64,000 bases of DNA, from contig JABSSW010000039.1 in the NCBI GenBank assembly GCA_018902385.1, forward strand, positions 124,001-188,000, written 5' to 3'. This DNA comes from Physcia stellaris. Taxonomy: Eukaryota; Ascomycota; Lecanoromycetes; Caliciales; Physciaceae. Shown here in pieces: positions 1 through 12,212 of the stretch; within the stretch, counting starts at the first letter, position 1, and every line of letters begins with the position of its first letter. A program made the position numbers and the translations under genes. A model generated the notes under the pieces. That model saw nothing but the letters and a program-made list of their open reading frames with translations. It did no database searches and was not told the DNA's origin.

Positions 1-189
1 ACAGTCGCCGTTGAAGCATCGTGCCCTTGTACCACTATTGTCAATATATTTCATAAGCTGTTTCTCGCCACCGCAATACTGGTTGAGATATTCTTCATAT
101 GTATGGAAGCCTGTTTCTGCCCTGACATCGGTCCAGCACTGTTCGTCATCACATCTTTCTATCCGGTAAGACTCCAAAGAAATCGCCAT
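1..189 (-). CDS. Partial CDS of unknown function, cut by the window edge
   Basis: An ATG at 189 opens a frame of 63 codons that runs to base 1 without a stop, so only the N-terminal part is present. It begins MAISLESYRIERCDDEQCW and contains five cysteines (CDDEQC, YCGG, RCFNGDC) with no signal peptide or membrane segment. No family is recognised. The acidic, Cys-containing composition looks coding, but a start further upstream joined by an intron cannot be excluded. Confidence 0.5.
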   Translation of the reverse strand, partial: MAISLESYRIERCDDEQCWTDVRAETGFHTYEEYLNQYCGGEKQLMKYIDNSGTRARCFNGDC

Positions 190-2177
190 CTTGGTGAAAT
201 TTCAATTGTCCAATTGTCCTTAGGTAAGGATGGGAAAAATATCACCAAGCGCCACAGATAGCACTAAAATTTGTCGATATCGAAAAAGCTGCGGGGTTTT
301 CGTCTATCTCTGCCAATCAATCCTAACATCGTTTTCAAAAAGGCATTTTGCAGCGAAGAGAGCGTATATGCTCAAGGAGTCAAGGTACTGGTCGTCCGAG
401 GATCGGACGCAAATTCTGGCTCAGCCTCCGCCACCACAAAATCACAGCGCCAAAAACGCCAAGATTGACAGCTTCGCCGCAGCATTTTTTCACCACGATT
501 TGATCAGCTCAACTGGCGCTGATCGTATGGAAGCTGCTAGTTTTTGGATTCTGATTCTTGATTCTCTGGCATTCGAGATCGCGAAATAAGACAAGAAAGA
601 CCCGAGACGGGCCAAGGGGATCACTTGGTGTAAGCTTACACAGCACTGGCGTTTTTGTAGCAGCTGCTAATCTTGGTGGAGGACTAAAAACTTCACTAGC
701 AACTTCGCCCGCTCTATCTTCTCACAAGTATTAACCACGCCACGATTGACAATTGTGCTTACATTCCAGGCTAGGTTTTAGTTTTGGATGTGATCTGAAA
801 GACTCTCCTCAACACTAACCCATTGGTCCAGTAGTACACGGAATACGGTCCTCAATCCAACAAGAATTTCTCAGGGCCTAGAGGCGTGAGGGCTTCCTGT
901 CACAATGACTACCACGCTCGAGCCATGCCAATCTCAATATCCCTTCCCCATATCCTTAAAGTCGGCAACTCCGCTCTCACACCAATGACGCCAGAATTTC
1001 TGCCCCTAGAGTTACCAGGCACTCAATCGCTCACTTTAATAGGCGTGACTGACTCCACAATCTCTTTTTGATTCCATCAAGTATCACCCCAGTAGTCTCT
1101 CGTCCTCTCACTAAGAAGTTCTCCCGTTGGAGAGGCAGAGACCGTTTATCCAAAAGGGGGTGATTGCGCAGCTTGAAATTTGCGTTGGCCCATTCCACAC
1201 ACTGTAAGATTGCCGGCATTAGCATAGTAAACCGGTTCACGAGCTGCAATAAGATGGCATTGGGGCAGGATTGTGATGGAAAAATTGATGTACCTGAAAA
1301 GCGCGCCCGGGACGAAAGATCGAAAGAGCTGTGAAGAAGAATCTTGTTGAATAGAGAAGGGATAAATGGGAAGCTCGCTAGATCGAGTAAACCTTGATAA
1401 GGTGCAATTTCTCGGGAGGTACGTTATACTGGGATTCGAAGCAGCAGCCATAAGGAGACACCGTAGAGTATGCTGAGGCAGAAAAGGATAATGTGAATTG
1501 GCAGAATGTTGGGAAAGGAAGTCATGAGTGGGATAGTGAGTGAGATGGGCATGGTGATGGCGATTGGAATGTGTTGGAGGGAAATGTTGTTGGAGATGAC
1601 CACGGAGAGCCATATACATACATTATTATACAGCAGGATTGACCAAGGAGTTTGAGCTGCCAAAGAGTCCGCACTTGCAAGGTTATGACAGAGCGGTGTA
1701 TTGCGTATCCCATGGCCTTTTGCTGAAAGGTGTGATACGATTACTCGACTAGGATCGGAGTCAGTGCCGTTTTCGTGTCATCATCAAGTGTTTTGGGCCG
1801 AGAAGGAGTACGCGTTTTGACGCAATAGTAGACGAATCGTCAGGCGCAGCTTGTATGTGTCTTGGCACCTTGTTGCGAAGTTCGCAACAAGCTCCGATCG
1901 CAACTTTGAAGACTCGGAAGATCAGCCAGCAGTGCATCAAAATATGCAACAACCTGGTTTGATAAGCTGACATGAGGTTAACAGCTGCTTGCTGATCCTG
2001 GGGTGCCTTTAACCGCTCGGCAGCAGGTTGTGCATCGTTTTGCTGGGCAACTCCTACACACTACAAATATCCGCTTAAGCCGTCAGCTTTAGAGTATGTG
2101 AAGTGAATGTTCCATGTAGATACCATCCAGTGGAATCAGCTTGACATGGCAATAGCAAATTCTGGCTTTCGAGAGCC
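190..2177. other. Gene-poor region with no supported gene
   Basis: About 2 kb between the edge gene and ATP12. Several frames of 60-157 codons overlap on both strands without recognisable domains. The least implausible is 1424-1663 on the minus strand, 79 codons with three hydrophobic stretches that could be a membrane-protein exon, but no splice-supported partner was found. No RNA gene or repeat was seen. Confidence 0.4.
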
Positions 2178-3462
2178 TCAGACCTCCGGAATCTCGTTCC
2201 CACTGCCACTGACAACAAGTACGACACTCCCAAATTGCCTCCTCATGTCCTCTTTCTCCACATCGTGAGTATCCTCAACTTCACCCCACCGTCCAGTCTG
2301 CCATCGCACTTCTAGACTGCATGCTTCGGTAGCCTGTTCCACTCCGAAGCGCTGAGGTGAGTCTTTTGTATTTCGACGCGCGTATTCCTGAACTTGTCCA
2401 TATTCCTCGCTCCACTCGCAGACCAGTCTTGCTGCCACACATAAACTCTTCCCAGCCAGTACAGCCCTTTCGAGACCAGCAAGTTCCCAGGCCGGTAGAC
2501 CGGCGATCCACCCTTTGATAACAGCTTGTGTGGCGGCTGGTTGCGCTGTAGGTAGTATAGACCCAGACTCGAACGTTGGCTTCAACTCGACGCCTGGCCA
2601 GATATTCTGGGTAAGGTATGCAATGATCGGTTGAGCAGTATGAATCTGCAATTCCCGAAGTGATGGCCGTATAACTTCCTGCCCGGCATCTGCTGCTGGC
2701 TCTGGAGCCCAGCACAGCAGCGTATCTGTATCGAGATATCGTATCAGGGTATCCGTGATTTCGGAGCGTACCTTGGATATTGAGCTAGTAGATGTCGAAT
2801 CTTGTAACGCAATGTCATGGGCACGAGACGTTATTGAGGTCAAAGGGATCAGATGAGTGCGAAGAGCTTGCTGTGCGGAGACGAGAAGATCCCATTCCAA
2901 TGCTATTGCCGTAGCCAGGTGTGGTTTTGAAATTGGAATAGATAAAGGCGTTTTCGTGGAAGGATTTCGAACGGGGCGATTATCGAGATAGACGATGTTA
3001 TGACCTTCTAAAAGTTATTTCGTTAGCGTAATTTAACACAAGACCTGACCATGTGAACGATTTTCGACTGTACAATATGAGCTTTGGATGCATACCAGCA
3101 TCGGGCTTCACATGGACATCCTTCCAGAAGCGCTTCTTCATTGCACTACCCGGCTTCATATGACTCGTGCGCAGATCTTGTCCCTTCTTAAGCAACTCTG
3201 CTTGCCGCCGTCTTCGATCAACTCGTTGATAATAGTGTGAGGCTGCTGGAATGGGAGCTGAAGGGGGAGGCCCAGCAGCAGTCTCTGGGAGAGGGTTGGC
3301 GGCATGGGAGAGGCTTGTGTGGAGCCATCGGTGGATTTCGAGTGCTGGCAGCAGGGGCCTATGAGATCTGAGACTTGAAGCGGTAGCCTCTAGAGACACC
3401 ACACGCTTTGCAGCCATTGCGATTGAAGATGACCGTTGCTGGACAAGTCCTGGAGATTTCAC
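2178..3462 (-). CDS. ATP12: ATP12, assembly chaperone of the mitochondrial F1-ATPase
   Basis: Two exons, 3462-3096 and 3007-2178, joined over an 88-bp intron (GTATG...TTTTAG); 398 aa. Family members bind the F1 alpha subunit in the mitochondrial matrix and are needed for F1 assembly. The N-terminus is Arg/Ser/Ala-rich, as expected for an import sequence; an alternative start at 3417 (MAAKRVVSLEA) would shorten it by 15 residues. Family landmarks are KKRFWKDVHVK just before the intron, then YLDNRPVRNP, EWDLLVSAQQALRTHLIPLT, RYLDTDTLLCWAPE, GLPAWELAGLERAVLAGKS and near the end WGEVEDTHDVEKED. Length and order fit fungal ATP12. It lies upstream of the OSBP gene on the same strand. Confidence 0.93.
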
Positions 3463-3851
3463 TCGGGGTTTAAGGGCTTATATCCGTCTCTATAATAATA
3501 ATAGCGAGGCGATGAGTCGGGTACGAGTAGCCCCTTTATGGTCTCGCGATTACAACAAACGAGAAAAAGTGGTACCGTTCGAAAAATGCCTTTCGTTGTG
3601 AACTCCTAGAGTACTAAGGGTGCTGCCACTTACTACGTCTTTGGGGGATTAGACTCGTGGATACAGGTGCTTGGCTTGTAAGCCCGAGTGAGCGATAGAT
3701 ATCAGCATTCCCCAGTAATGGCAAAGGAGACGATTTGGAAGACGGACAAAGCGTCTGATTCTAATGATGAAGCATGCTCACACCCCATGGACTATTAATA
3801 TTCCTCGTAATGCATCAGGATCGTCACAATCCACAATCCGCATCCACCCAA
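3463..3851. other. Intergenic, ATP12 upstream and OSBP downstream
   Basis: About 390 bp between two minus-strand genes. It should hold the ATP12 promoter and the OSBP 3' end. Overlapping plus-strand frames here are shadows of the OSBP C-terminus. No specific motif was identified. Confidence 0.5.
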
Positions 3852-6800
3852 CTAGAAAATGTCCTCGACCCTTTCCCATTTCCCACCCTTGGCAACTTTA
3901 TCCCGGGATCTCCAGTATTCTCCCGTCGCGACCCAGTACTCCTCTCCAGTCACTTCACACCTTCCTTTCTTGAACCATCGGGGTTCCCATTCCAGCCCCT
4001 TGGCTTCCCTGTCACGCCGCTTAGCTCTTTGCTTTTCCTCTACTCGGTTCTTTTCTTCTGCCGCCAGGTCATACTCGCCATCTTCCATAGCTCGCTGGTC
4101 AGGTCGAAGTCGAGTATCTGTAGGAGGAATGAGTGGACGGAGTTGGTCCGGAAGGTTTTGAAAGGTGACAACGAATGGGGTTAGGTTGAATGGGATACCC
4201 GAAGGACGAGCATGCGCTTCCCAGACCAGGAAAGCTTGATTTGTACCTGTCCGATCGCCCGGCTTAGACGGGGCGAGAACAGCATCCTCAAATCCAGGAG
4301 TGAGGCGGGCGTAGATCTTATCGTTCCAGCGGCCTCCAATACTCCACCTAGTTTTCCCATCTGGTGTCATGACCTTACCACTGACTTGGTACGCAGACGA
4401 AGCTTTCCATCCACGCGGCTTAAAGTCCAACAAGCAAGTCTCACCTGTTGTGTGATTCTTGATCTCCATAAGGCCGTAATTGTCGACGGTCGGGTTGCCT
4501 GTGATTATGCCAATGACCGAGGAAGTAACCTTCTTCCAAGTGTAGAGTTCTTCTCCGCCAGTTACTGGACGAAGCTTGAGAAACCATGTGCCCAGTGGAT
4601 TGATGTCGAACGATTTGCCGTAAAACTTTGACTTGACGGCCGATTCACCCTATGAATTAGGTCAGCTCGGGTGTAGAAGATCTCATAGATCGTCGACTTA
4701 CATAATAATCCCATTTTGCTGCTTCGGCCCAGGCTGCCCCAATCGGCGGATGATGGCTAACCTGCTCAATGAAAAAGCGATAGCCTTTATCTGGTCGCAC
4801 GTATTCATAGGTCTCTCCGAGCAGAGGATTGAATGGTTTAGCAACGCGCCCGATTGTTGATGCATACTCGCTTGCGGCAAACGCTGCAACGTAAAGCATT
4901 CTTTCAGTAGAGTCAACCCGATCGGCGGCCGTATCAAGAAGCTCGGTATATTCCATGTCCTCTGTCACTCGTTGCAGCAACGATGTCGGCTCGTTGAAGG
5001 AGACTGGCAATGTCATCTTTGTCATGTCTTTCCCAATCATAGACTTTAGAATCCCCTATGGAGAGATTAGTATTAGCGCTTCACAAAAACGAACCTAGAG
5101 CTCACCCATAGCGAAATCTTCGGTCGATCATCCGCATCCATCTTCAAACGCGTACGCACCGGATCCTCATAACCTTTGAATGATGGTATTATCTCTGCCT
5201 TTTTCGATTCACGCAGGTCTGCTGTGGGCTTCTCGTCAACAGTCTTACTGACGGCTCCAGGACTTGGTAACGATGGAGGCAATTCGGCGACCTCCACTTC
5301 TCCTGCACCCACTGCGTCGAAAAATTCTTCATCTTCTTCTGAATCCGAGTCCGACAGATTGGTCAGATCTGCAATGGTGGATTTCTTTCTTCCAGCCTCA
5401 CGGGCTCCAATGGATTTCCTCCTAGGAAGGACGAGACCGTCCTTGTTCTGCTGGGCCCTTTGAACTGCTTCCGTAATTGGTACAACCTCTGAGAGTTGTC
5501 GAGGGCTTCCTGGCCGCGTGGAAGCTACGGAAGTAGTGCCTTCTAATGCCTCACGTAATGCTTTCTTAGTTCGCTTACGTTTATCCTCGGATTCACCTAT
5601 GCGACCTTCAAGCTCTTCCTGCTCCTTCGCGACCTTAGCCATGCTATCTTCCCACATTCGTCGAACATCGGCTTCCCTATCAAGCCGATACTGCCAATGG
5701 GCGTCACGGTCTCTAGCGATCTTGAGCAAATCTCTCACAAGACCTTGCAAATTTCGCACTGCAGATTGATAGGTTGATATAGCCTGAGCCACGTTCGGAT
5801 CTGATATGGGCGTTGTAGCTGCCTTACTGATTTCCGCCTGAAGGGCGGTTGAGACCTGCGCAAGTAAATCAAGCTGTAGGCTAGCAGAGTGAGCAGTAAT
5901 GTTGAAAGCATCTTTACTCGCTGGTTGTAGATCATGGCTACTGGCGTCGTCACCATACTCATCGTCATCATCAACATCACCAGGAATATTCCTTGTTTCT
6001 TTGGTAGATCTGGTATCGTCATTGAGGGTGATACTCGGTTCGTATGTCGAGCCTTCATCATCAGCAAGCACACTAGCTGGCTTGGCAACCGATTCTTGAA
6101 AGGAGACTCGCGATGAGGTTTTGGACAATGAGGCTCCTACCGCTGTCGCAGGAGTCAAAGATTTGCTGTTTAACTTCGAGCTATCGACGGAGCCAGGCGT
6201 ACGGGGGCTTTCGGATTTAGGCTCTTGCATTCCCAGTCTGGCCTGGCGCAAACTTTCGGCATTGCGCTGTTTCTGTCGTTCTTCTTCCTTTGCTTCATCT
6301 TTTGTCCATTGAATAGCATTATTCAAAGCCCAGAACCATCGTTTTGCCTCCACAACATGGTTCGCTTTGAGATGATATTTGACTGATGCTTTACCTTGAA
6401 TTTCGAACCTCGTCTTGTCTTGTGGATCCATGTGAAGCTTGGTGATCTTCATATTGATAGCTCCACGGCAGGCGGAGCCAGCATCATCTTTTACAACGTC
6501 AATTTAGAAATTCATGCTATAGTAGACGGAATGCTCACCTTGGTGTTTGTAGTAGCTAAGGACACCATCTTCGAGGACAAACCATCTAAGCTTGTATCCA
6601 CTTGTATAATTTGTCCATTTCTTGAGGTAGCCTTTCATTTCTCGCCCCTCCTTCCCACCCGGCGTAGTTTCAGCACCTGGGGAGGCGCTGCTACCCAAGA
6701 CAGCTTTTTCCTGGATCCCTCGCTGTGCTGCAGCTGCAGCTGGAGACTTCTTCAGAATTCCACGAGTCTTCTCATCCTTCGTAATGTCCTGTGGGAGTTT

Positions 6801-7868
6801 GCCTTTTCGGTCGCGACGGAATGGATCGGCACCATGCATAAGAAGTAATTGTATAAGTCTGAGATCTCGGTTACGAGCAGCTTCGTGAAGTAGCGTTCCG
6901 CCACTTTGTACTGTAGTGGGTTCGGTGGCCAATTCGGCTCCGTTCACGTCTAAAACATTTTCAACTTGGGAGTCCTCCAGTAGCTTCTCCAATCCCTCGT
7001 AGTTTGCCTTGCTCACAAGTGCTTGCACCTCCTTGATCTTCGTATCAATGAAGAGCGAGCGAGCCAGTTGCAGTTGTTGGAATATCTCCGGAGTTCGAGC
7101 CAAGTCCAAGGGCGAGCGCCCTTGATAGTTCATCAAAGAACCATTGACCTCTTTTTGTTCTAGGAGCACCCGAACCGTGGTTGGTCGACCAAGCATAGAT
7201 GCGAGGTGCAGAGGTGTGTTGCCTTCTTTGTCGCGCGCGTTAATGTCCAGTATAACGCCTGGTGTCGACTTTGCGACTGAAAGTATTTGCTCAACCACAG
7301 GAGGGTCAGCGCATTGAATGGCTAGATGCAGAATAGTAGTCCCTTCTATCCGACCAAGGGCTGATCCACTGACTGATCTCTGTCCATCTTCCGTGATAGG
7401 AGGCAGTTCCGATGTTTCTCTGACTGCTCTCGCTATGGCTGTCATATCCCCACTCCTCAAAATCTCGAATAACTTAAATTTTCTTACAGACTGCTCGATA
7501 GTAGGGCCGACACCTTGGCCTGGTCCGGCATCGCGACCTAAAGCGACTGCACTGGCGGACGTCTGCTCAAGGGAGGCCTCTTCCTCAGTGTTGGTGGGGC
7601 TATGGTGCTTATGTCGCGATGAGCGAAGACTGCCGAATCCTCGATGGTGTGTACTCGAGGTCGGGGAGCCGGTATCAGAGCCAGCATCGGATCCAGTGTT
7701 ACTGGCTCCATCGTCGTCGATATCCTCGGCCTTGGACTTGTCGCGATGGAGCAGTGAGAGGGCGAGGGCGGACTTGGATCGTTTGTGGCTACAGGAATAT
7801 GCAGGTTAGCCAATCGAGCAGATTACGGACTGATAGGGGGAATACCCTTCTGGCCTTTTCAAAGACAT
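3852..7868 (-). CDS. OSH1: Osh1/Osh2-type oxysterol-binding protein (ANK-PH-FFAT-ORD)
   Basis: Five exons: 7868-7846, 7788-6539, 6487-5106, 5055-4702 and 4649-3852; introns of 50-57 bp; 1268 aa, close to yeast Osh1/Osh2. A 23-nt first exon encodes MSLKRPEG. Ankyrin repeats lie at about residues 155-350 ([28 protein letters not shown]). A PH domain follows at about 395-490 ([20 protein letters not shown]) and is split by the intron at 6488-6538. A FFAT-type motif, EFFDA after an acidic run, lies near 812. The lipid-binding domain carries EQVSHHPP near 981. The family exchanges sterols and PI4P at membrane contact sites; FFAT binds VAP proteins on the ER and PH binds Golgi or plasma-membrane lipids. 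Every domain is intact, so this should be functional. Confidence 0.95.
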
Positions 7869-8320
7869 ATTGCTCAAGGAGGCATAAAGATGGTCTAATC
7901 GATAATTGCACAATCCTTGGAGCTGCCTCAGAGCATTGAAGGCACTTCAACGTCATTCGCTCGCTTCGAGGCTTGGCATCGAACGTCTCTCAGGCTACGC
8001 AGTACGGGGTACCGCAACACAAACTCGAATTAGACTTACGAGCACGGTCAAGGAACATTATTGAAGCACACTTGGGGGTTGTAACATCGCTTTCTCGACG
8101 CGTGTCTTCAGCTTTTCAAGGGTGCTGATCGGCGCAAAGTGGCAATCCCAAGGACACAGCCTACGTCCTAGTGATTGACCAAGGGTTCATTCCCAAAACC
8201 AGAATCATAAGACACAAGGGCTTGCTTGGGAAGTGTCAATATGTATTACGATCACTCTCTCAGTGTTGCATCGGGGGTATCAGCATTAATTTCAAGGAGC
8301 TTCGGCAAGCCGGCCTGCTT
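7869..8320. promoter_or_regulatory. Shared upstream region of the OSBP and HET genes
   Basis: About 450 bp between divergent starts. The plus-strand frame of the HET gene stays open back to 8171, but with no ATG before 8321, so part of this may be transcribed leader. No TATA box or known operator was singled out. Confidence 0.4.
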
Positions 8321-10738
8321 ATGGAAGGGTGGCATTCTACCGGAACTGCCCTCCTGCCACTTCTGAGACGTGTCGCACCGCCTTATGGATCGGTGAATCC
8401 TAGAGTCTCCAGTCTTCAATATCCTTCGAGATGGAAAGTCCATCTGGGGGCAAATTCTTACAGTCTTCTCAAAGAGCCACCCTCGCTCCAGGTTGTTGAT
8501 GTCAGCCAGGACGTCAAGAGGCGATATTTTGGTCCGAGGAACTATGGGGATGGGGGAATCCGATGTAATGCACTGCTTCAACGTTTGGAAGAAATTGATT
8601 CGACAGCATCAAGATATTTCAAGCCGAAACATGAGGCACAAGATGCATTTGAGATGCGTCTTTTAGCCGGCCAGAAAGGAAAATCATCCTCATACATCGC
8701 GTTGAGCTATTGCTGGCACTACACAACCTGGAAACCCAATCCAGACCTATACAACGCATCTCCAGCCTCCTTCTCAAGGTCCCACCTCCCAATTACTTCT
8801 CCCATGTGGAGAGCCTTTCTGGCCGAGCGAGACACGAACGCAGAGAGTGTGTGGGTAGATCAAGGATGTATTCACCAATCGGACCAAGATGCAAAGCTCA
8901 ACGCAATCAACTCCATGGATATTGTGTTTGGAGGCGCACGAAAGGTGGTGATAGTCTTAGAAGATGTCCTCCTAAGCTCACAAGACGCGGAAGTGCTTAT
9001 GCAGTACTGCCATGCTATACAGTCTCTCTCGGGGAGGGAGCGACTACTAGTTTGGGCTGATTGGCTGGAGTTTCTTGAGAATAAGGAAGAATTGGCTGTA
9101 GCATGCCTGAAGATCTTCAGAGCACGGTGGTTCCGAAGAGCATGGTGCTCGCAGGAGTTCCTGACTGGAAGATCTCATACGTTTCTCGTGCCAGTCACGC
9201 GCGAAGCTTCACCAAGAATGGAGCGTTGCGATCCAGTAACCATTCTTGATTTCAACGCCGACTTTCTGCTTGCTCTACTTTTAGCTCGTACCGACTGGAT
9301 AGTCTCAAAAAACCGAGATGAACTAGCTAGCATTATTCTTCACCACGAGAAGAACCTGAGCGGCAACGATGTCGATTCAATTGGAGCCATCGATAGGTTC
9401 CTGTCTCAAAACACCATCATGGTGGGCTTCACTCAAGGTCTAATAGAAGCGACGCTAAAGCGTGAGAACTCTGAATCTCGAAAGCCGTATCTGTCAGCGC
9501 TTGGCGATATTTTAAGCCTGCAGTCAAGTTCGGCAGTGGACAAGCTTGCCATAACACTCAACGTTCTAAACACGGGGCTGTCTTACAAAGGCCCTTCGGA
9601 CTTGAGCGAGACGGATGTGTCTTTGATTGCTACTTTAGTTGCGTTCGCTGCCGGTGATGCTTCGGCGCTTGCCTCGAACGGGGCTCCCTTAGATATTCGA
9701 GCACTAAAAGACTACAAACGCGGACCTACAAGCAACGACCATTCAAGGGAAGGTACTAGGAAAGTGGGTCAACCTCCAAAGGCGACTAGGAGTGCTAGAA
9801 ACCCAGTTGGATGGGCTACCAAGCCTCAAATCGATACTTACTCTAGGCTTGGGCTTGAGAGAATCGAGTCGCCGGTAATTGTATCCATGACCCAGAAAGG
9901 TTTGCAGCTTCCACTGAGTTTCGTAGCCAGCTCGGATTCGATGCGGCTGCCCGGGAAGAGATTCCAAGTATTTGCTACAAAGTTGCTAAGCTGGTGTTCA
10001 AGACGAGAGTGCGACTCTGAGGATTCAGAGCAAGATACATCCGATAAAGATGCTGTGCTTGCGGAATTTAGAGCATTTAGCCTCGAAAGCGACCAACTGC
10101 ATCAGACATTGACCGGTATCGATCTACCTCAAGTGACCCAAGCCCTGGCTTGCTTGCTTGAGTTAGGGCCTTGGTGGTTGGTGGGCTATGGTACATGCCT
10201 CAGGTCCGAGCTTCTGAACAATGGTGTCAAGGAGGCGGACAAGCGACTCAATCCCGTACGAGAAGCATTGTTATGGGCACGTTCAATTGCTTTACATTCC
10301 GCCTCCAAAAATCTTGGGGAGCTCGAGATGAACGATACATGTCTCGCACACTCAATACAGCTCTTTCAATTTGCTTCCGAGGTCGTTAAAACTGGAGCCG
10401 GTGAAAGAAGCGAGTTCGTCAAAAAGCAAATAAACCCCGATTCCGCATTTCGGATTTGCAAGATAAATGACGCAGTGGACGGAGTTGTGTCAGAGGCCGA
10501 GACCCTTATATTTGCACCCGTTGGTACCTCGTCATACGATCTAGCCATTCCGCTTGCTCTTGCGACCCACGACTTCCCGGTTGACATGAACAGGGTGTGG
10601 GTCCTTGAGAGAAGGTCAGAAGATGACGACTTTGAATCTCAATCCGAATGTCGGGACTACATACTCAGAGGAAAGACGCGCTTTGTTGGTTGCGTTGTCC
10701 CGGATGGGAAGGTACGGCAGGTGATCGTTGGTGGCTGA
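8321..10738 (+). CDS. HET-domain (heterokaryon incompatibility) protein
   Basis: Single exon. The frame is open from 8171 but its first ATG is at 8321, giving 805 aa. The HET domain is marked by YIALSYCWH near residue 127 and VWVDQGCIHQSDQDAK near 176, followed by the FGGARKVVIVLED strand-helix segment; these correspond to the three conserved HET blocks. HET proteins act in non-self recognition and can trigger cell death when incompatible hyphae fuse, though most family members have no tested role. The C-terminal 500 residues show no recognised repeat (no NACHT, WD40 or ankyrin), so the partner or effector is unknown. It is divergently placed next to the OSBP gene. An upstream exon joined by an intron remains possible. 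Confidence 0.85.
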   Translation: MEGWHSTGTALLPLLRRVAPPYGSVNPRVSSLQYPSRWKVHLGANSYSLLKEPPSLQVVDVSQDVKRRYFGPRNYGDGGIRCNALLQRLEEIDSTASRYFKPKHEAQDAFEMRLLAGQKGKSSSYIALSYCWHYTTWKPNPDLYNASPASFSRSHLPITSPMWRAFLAERDTNAESVWVDQGCIHQSDQDAKLNAINSMDIVFGGARKVVIVLEDVLLSSQDAEVLMQYCHAIQSLSGRERLLVWADWLEFLENKEELAVACLKIFRARWFRRAWCSQEFLTGRSHTFLVPVTREASPRMERCDPVTILDFNADFLLALLLARTDWIVSKNRDELASIILHHEKNLSGNDVDSIGAIDRFLSQNTIMVGFTQGLIEATLKRENSESRKPYLSALGDILSLQSSSAVDKLAITLNVLNTGLSYKGPSDLSETDVSLIATLVAFAAGDASALASNGAPLDIRALKDYKRGPTSNDHSREGTRKVGQPPKATRSARNPVGWATKPQIDTYSRLGLERIESPVIVSMTQKGLQLPLSFVASSDSMRLPGKRFQVFATKLLSWCSRRECDSEDSEQDTSDKDAVLAEFRAFSLESDQLHQTLTGIDLPQVTQALACLLELGPWWLVGYGTCLRSELLNNGVKEADKRLNPVREALLWARSIALHSASKNLGELEMNDTCLAHSIQLFQFASEVVKTGAGERSEFVKKQINPDSAFRICKINDAVDGVVSEAETLIFAPVGTSSYDLAIPLALATHDFPVDMNRVWVLERRSEDDDFESQSECRDYILRGKTRFVGCVVPDGKVRQVIVGG

Positions 10739-12212
10739 AGAAATTGCGAAGCTTTGGGTGAGAGACCGATTATCTAATCAATCCACCATACTCCTAATCA
10801 AAGCAAATTTAAAGCTTTGGATGGTCCTACCTTCTCACCCGGATGCTTTCAGTATCATGTCGAGATACCGGAGACGGGTAACGGCATCCCCAAGATCGCC
10901 AGAGATATGTTTTAGTATCACCCGGTTCGAACTTCGTGGCAGTTCTTTTATCCCTAGGTAGCGGGAAAGCGACATTGGACGGTTTCTGTTCACCATCCTT
11001 CATGCCGACCTTTTCGCATGGTCCGGACCCTTGATCCACCTTCTGATCAGAGAGCGCCCGTTCTGACTGGATATGATTCCCCCTGGAGGCGTTGCATTTC
11101 ATCTTGTCTCAGCGATTGAAACTACGGATCACCGAATCCTGGTCACATCCCGTGGCTATATTCACTCCTGCTTGAGAAGCGAGTGATAAGAACGCTCTTG
11201 GCGTGCACAGACCAAAGAGGCTCGTCGTATTCCCGCCTTTGGCCAGCTACATGAAAGGTGTCACATTGCTAAAGCTGGTGCAGATATACTTCTTCAAAAG
11301 TAGCTCTGCCTTGCTGTATACTGACGGATGGCAGCAACAAAGTATTTCTCTCTCTGAAACCATCTGCCGAGGTGATCGTGGGATGGTTGAGCGGACTGGG
11401 CTCGGCCGCTCGGGGAGATCTCGGTGTCTCGCTCTTATGAATCTGGCTGTCGCTCGGAAGCCAAGACGCTATATCAGAATCTTGCCTGCCAAGCCTATAT
11501 ACCAAGCCTGGGGCTGACAATGAAATGCGAGTCGTGCTATATTCGAACTTTGGACAAAAAGTAAATCCTATATGTGATACTCTCATGTTACCACGCGTCT
11601 GGTAAATTTGTACGTGTTGCACTGCCTTTTAGAAATTTAGCAGGTCAATCCATACCACAAATAGGTAACACCTAAGGCTAAGTACTCGCCACTCAAGATT
11701 ATTCTTTCGTTATTGGATACTTTCGCCGAGCGCCGACAACGTCCATCTGTGGTTTTGGGTTTCAGCATATGATCTCCTGCATATACGGTCCTAATATCTC
11801 ACACCTAGTAGTAATTTCCGAGGCTGACGAGACTGAAACATTAGTCGGGACCTTCATGTCTACATTTGCTACGAGTATAATCCGTATGTTCGTACAATTA
11901 AATTTACATGAGCAGCGAAGAGCAAATCATTGGTTCGCTCAAAGCCTAGCCAGTATCCTTACCACTTTTCGTTGATGTCCAGTTGCAATAGGCCCCCTGA
12001 AGGATTGCGGCAGATGCTCCATGGCAATTACAGAAACGCCATCTTGGACATGAGTAGAGTACTACGGCAAGTATATAACTACGCTTCCTCAACTCCTTCA
12101 GAATGTATCACCCTCAAGTAGCATCAGCCCAAAAGACGCAGTCGTCGCTCCACCAACCTCGAGCCTAACACAATACCTTTAAGACCTACGATCACACCGT
12201 GCCCTCGACAAA
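10739..12212. other. Intergenic, no gene seen
   Basis: About 1.5 kb between two plus-strand genes. Only short overlapping frames (61-117 codons) without domains occur. A GGTTCGAAC string near 10922 was checked as a tRNA B-box but has no matching arms. The final 100 bp should contain the promoter of the secreted-protein gene. Confidence 0.5.

Noticed and set aside
10900-10990. tRNA gene suggested by GGTTCGAAC
   Set aside because: No acceptor or anticodon arm pairs around it.
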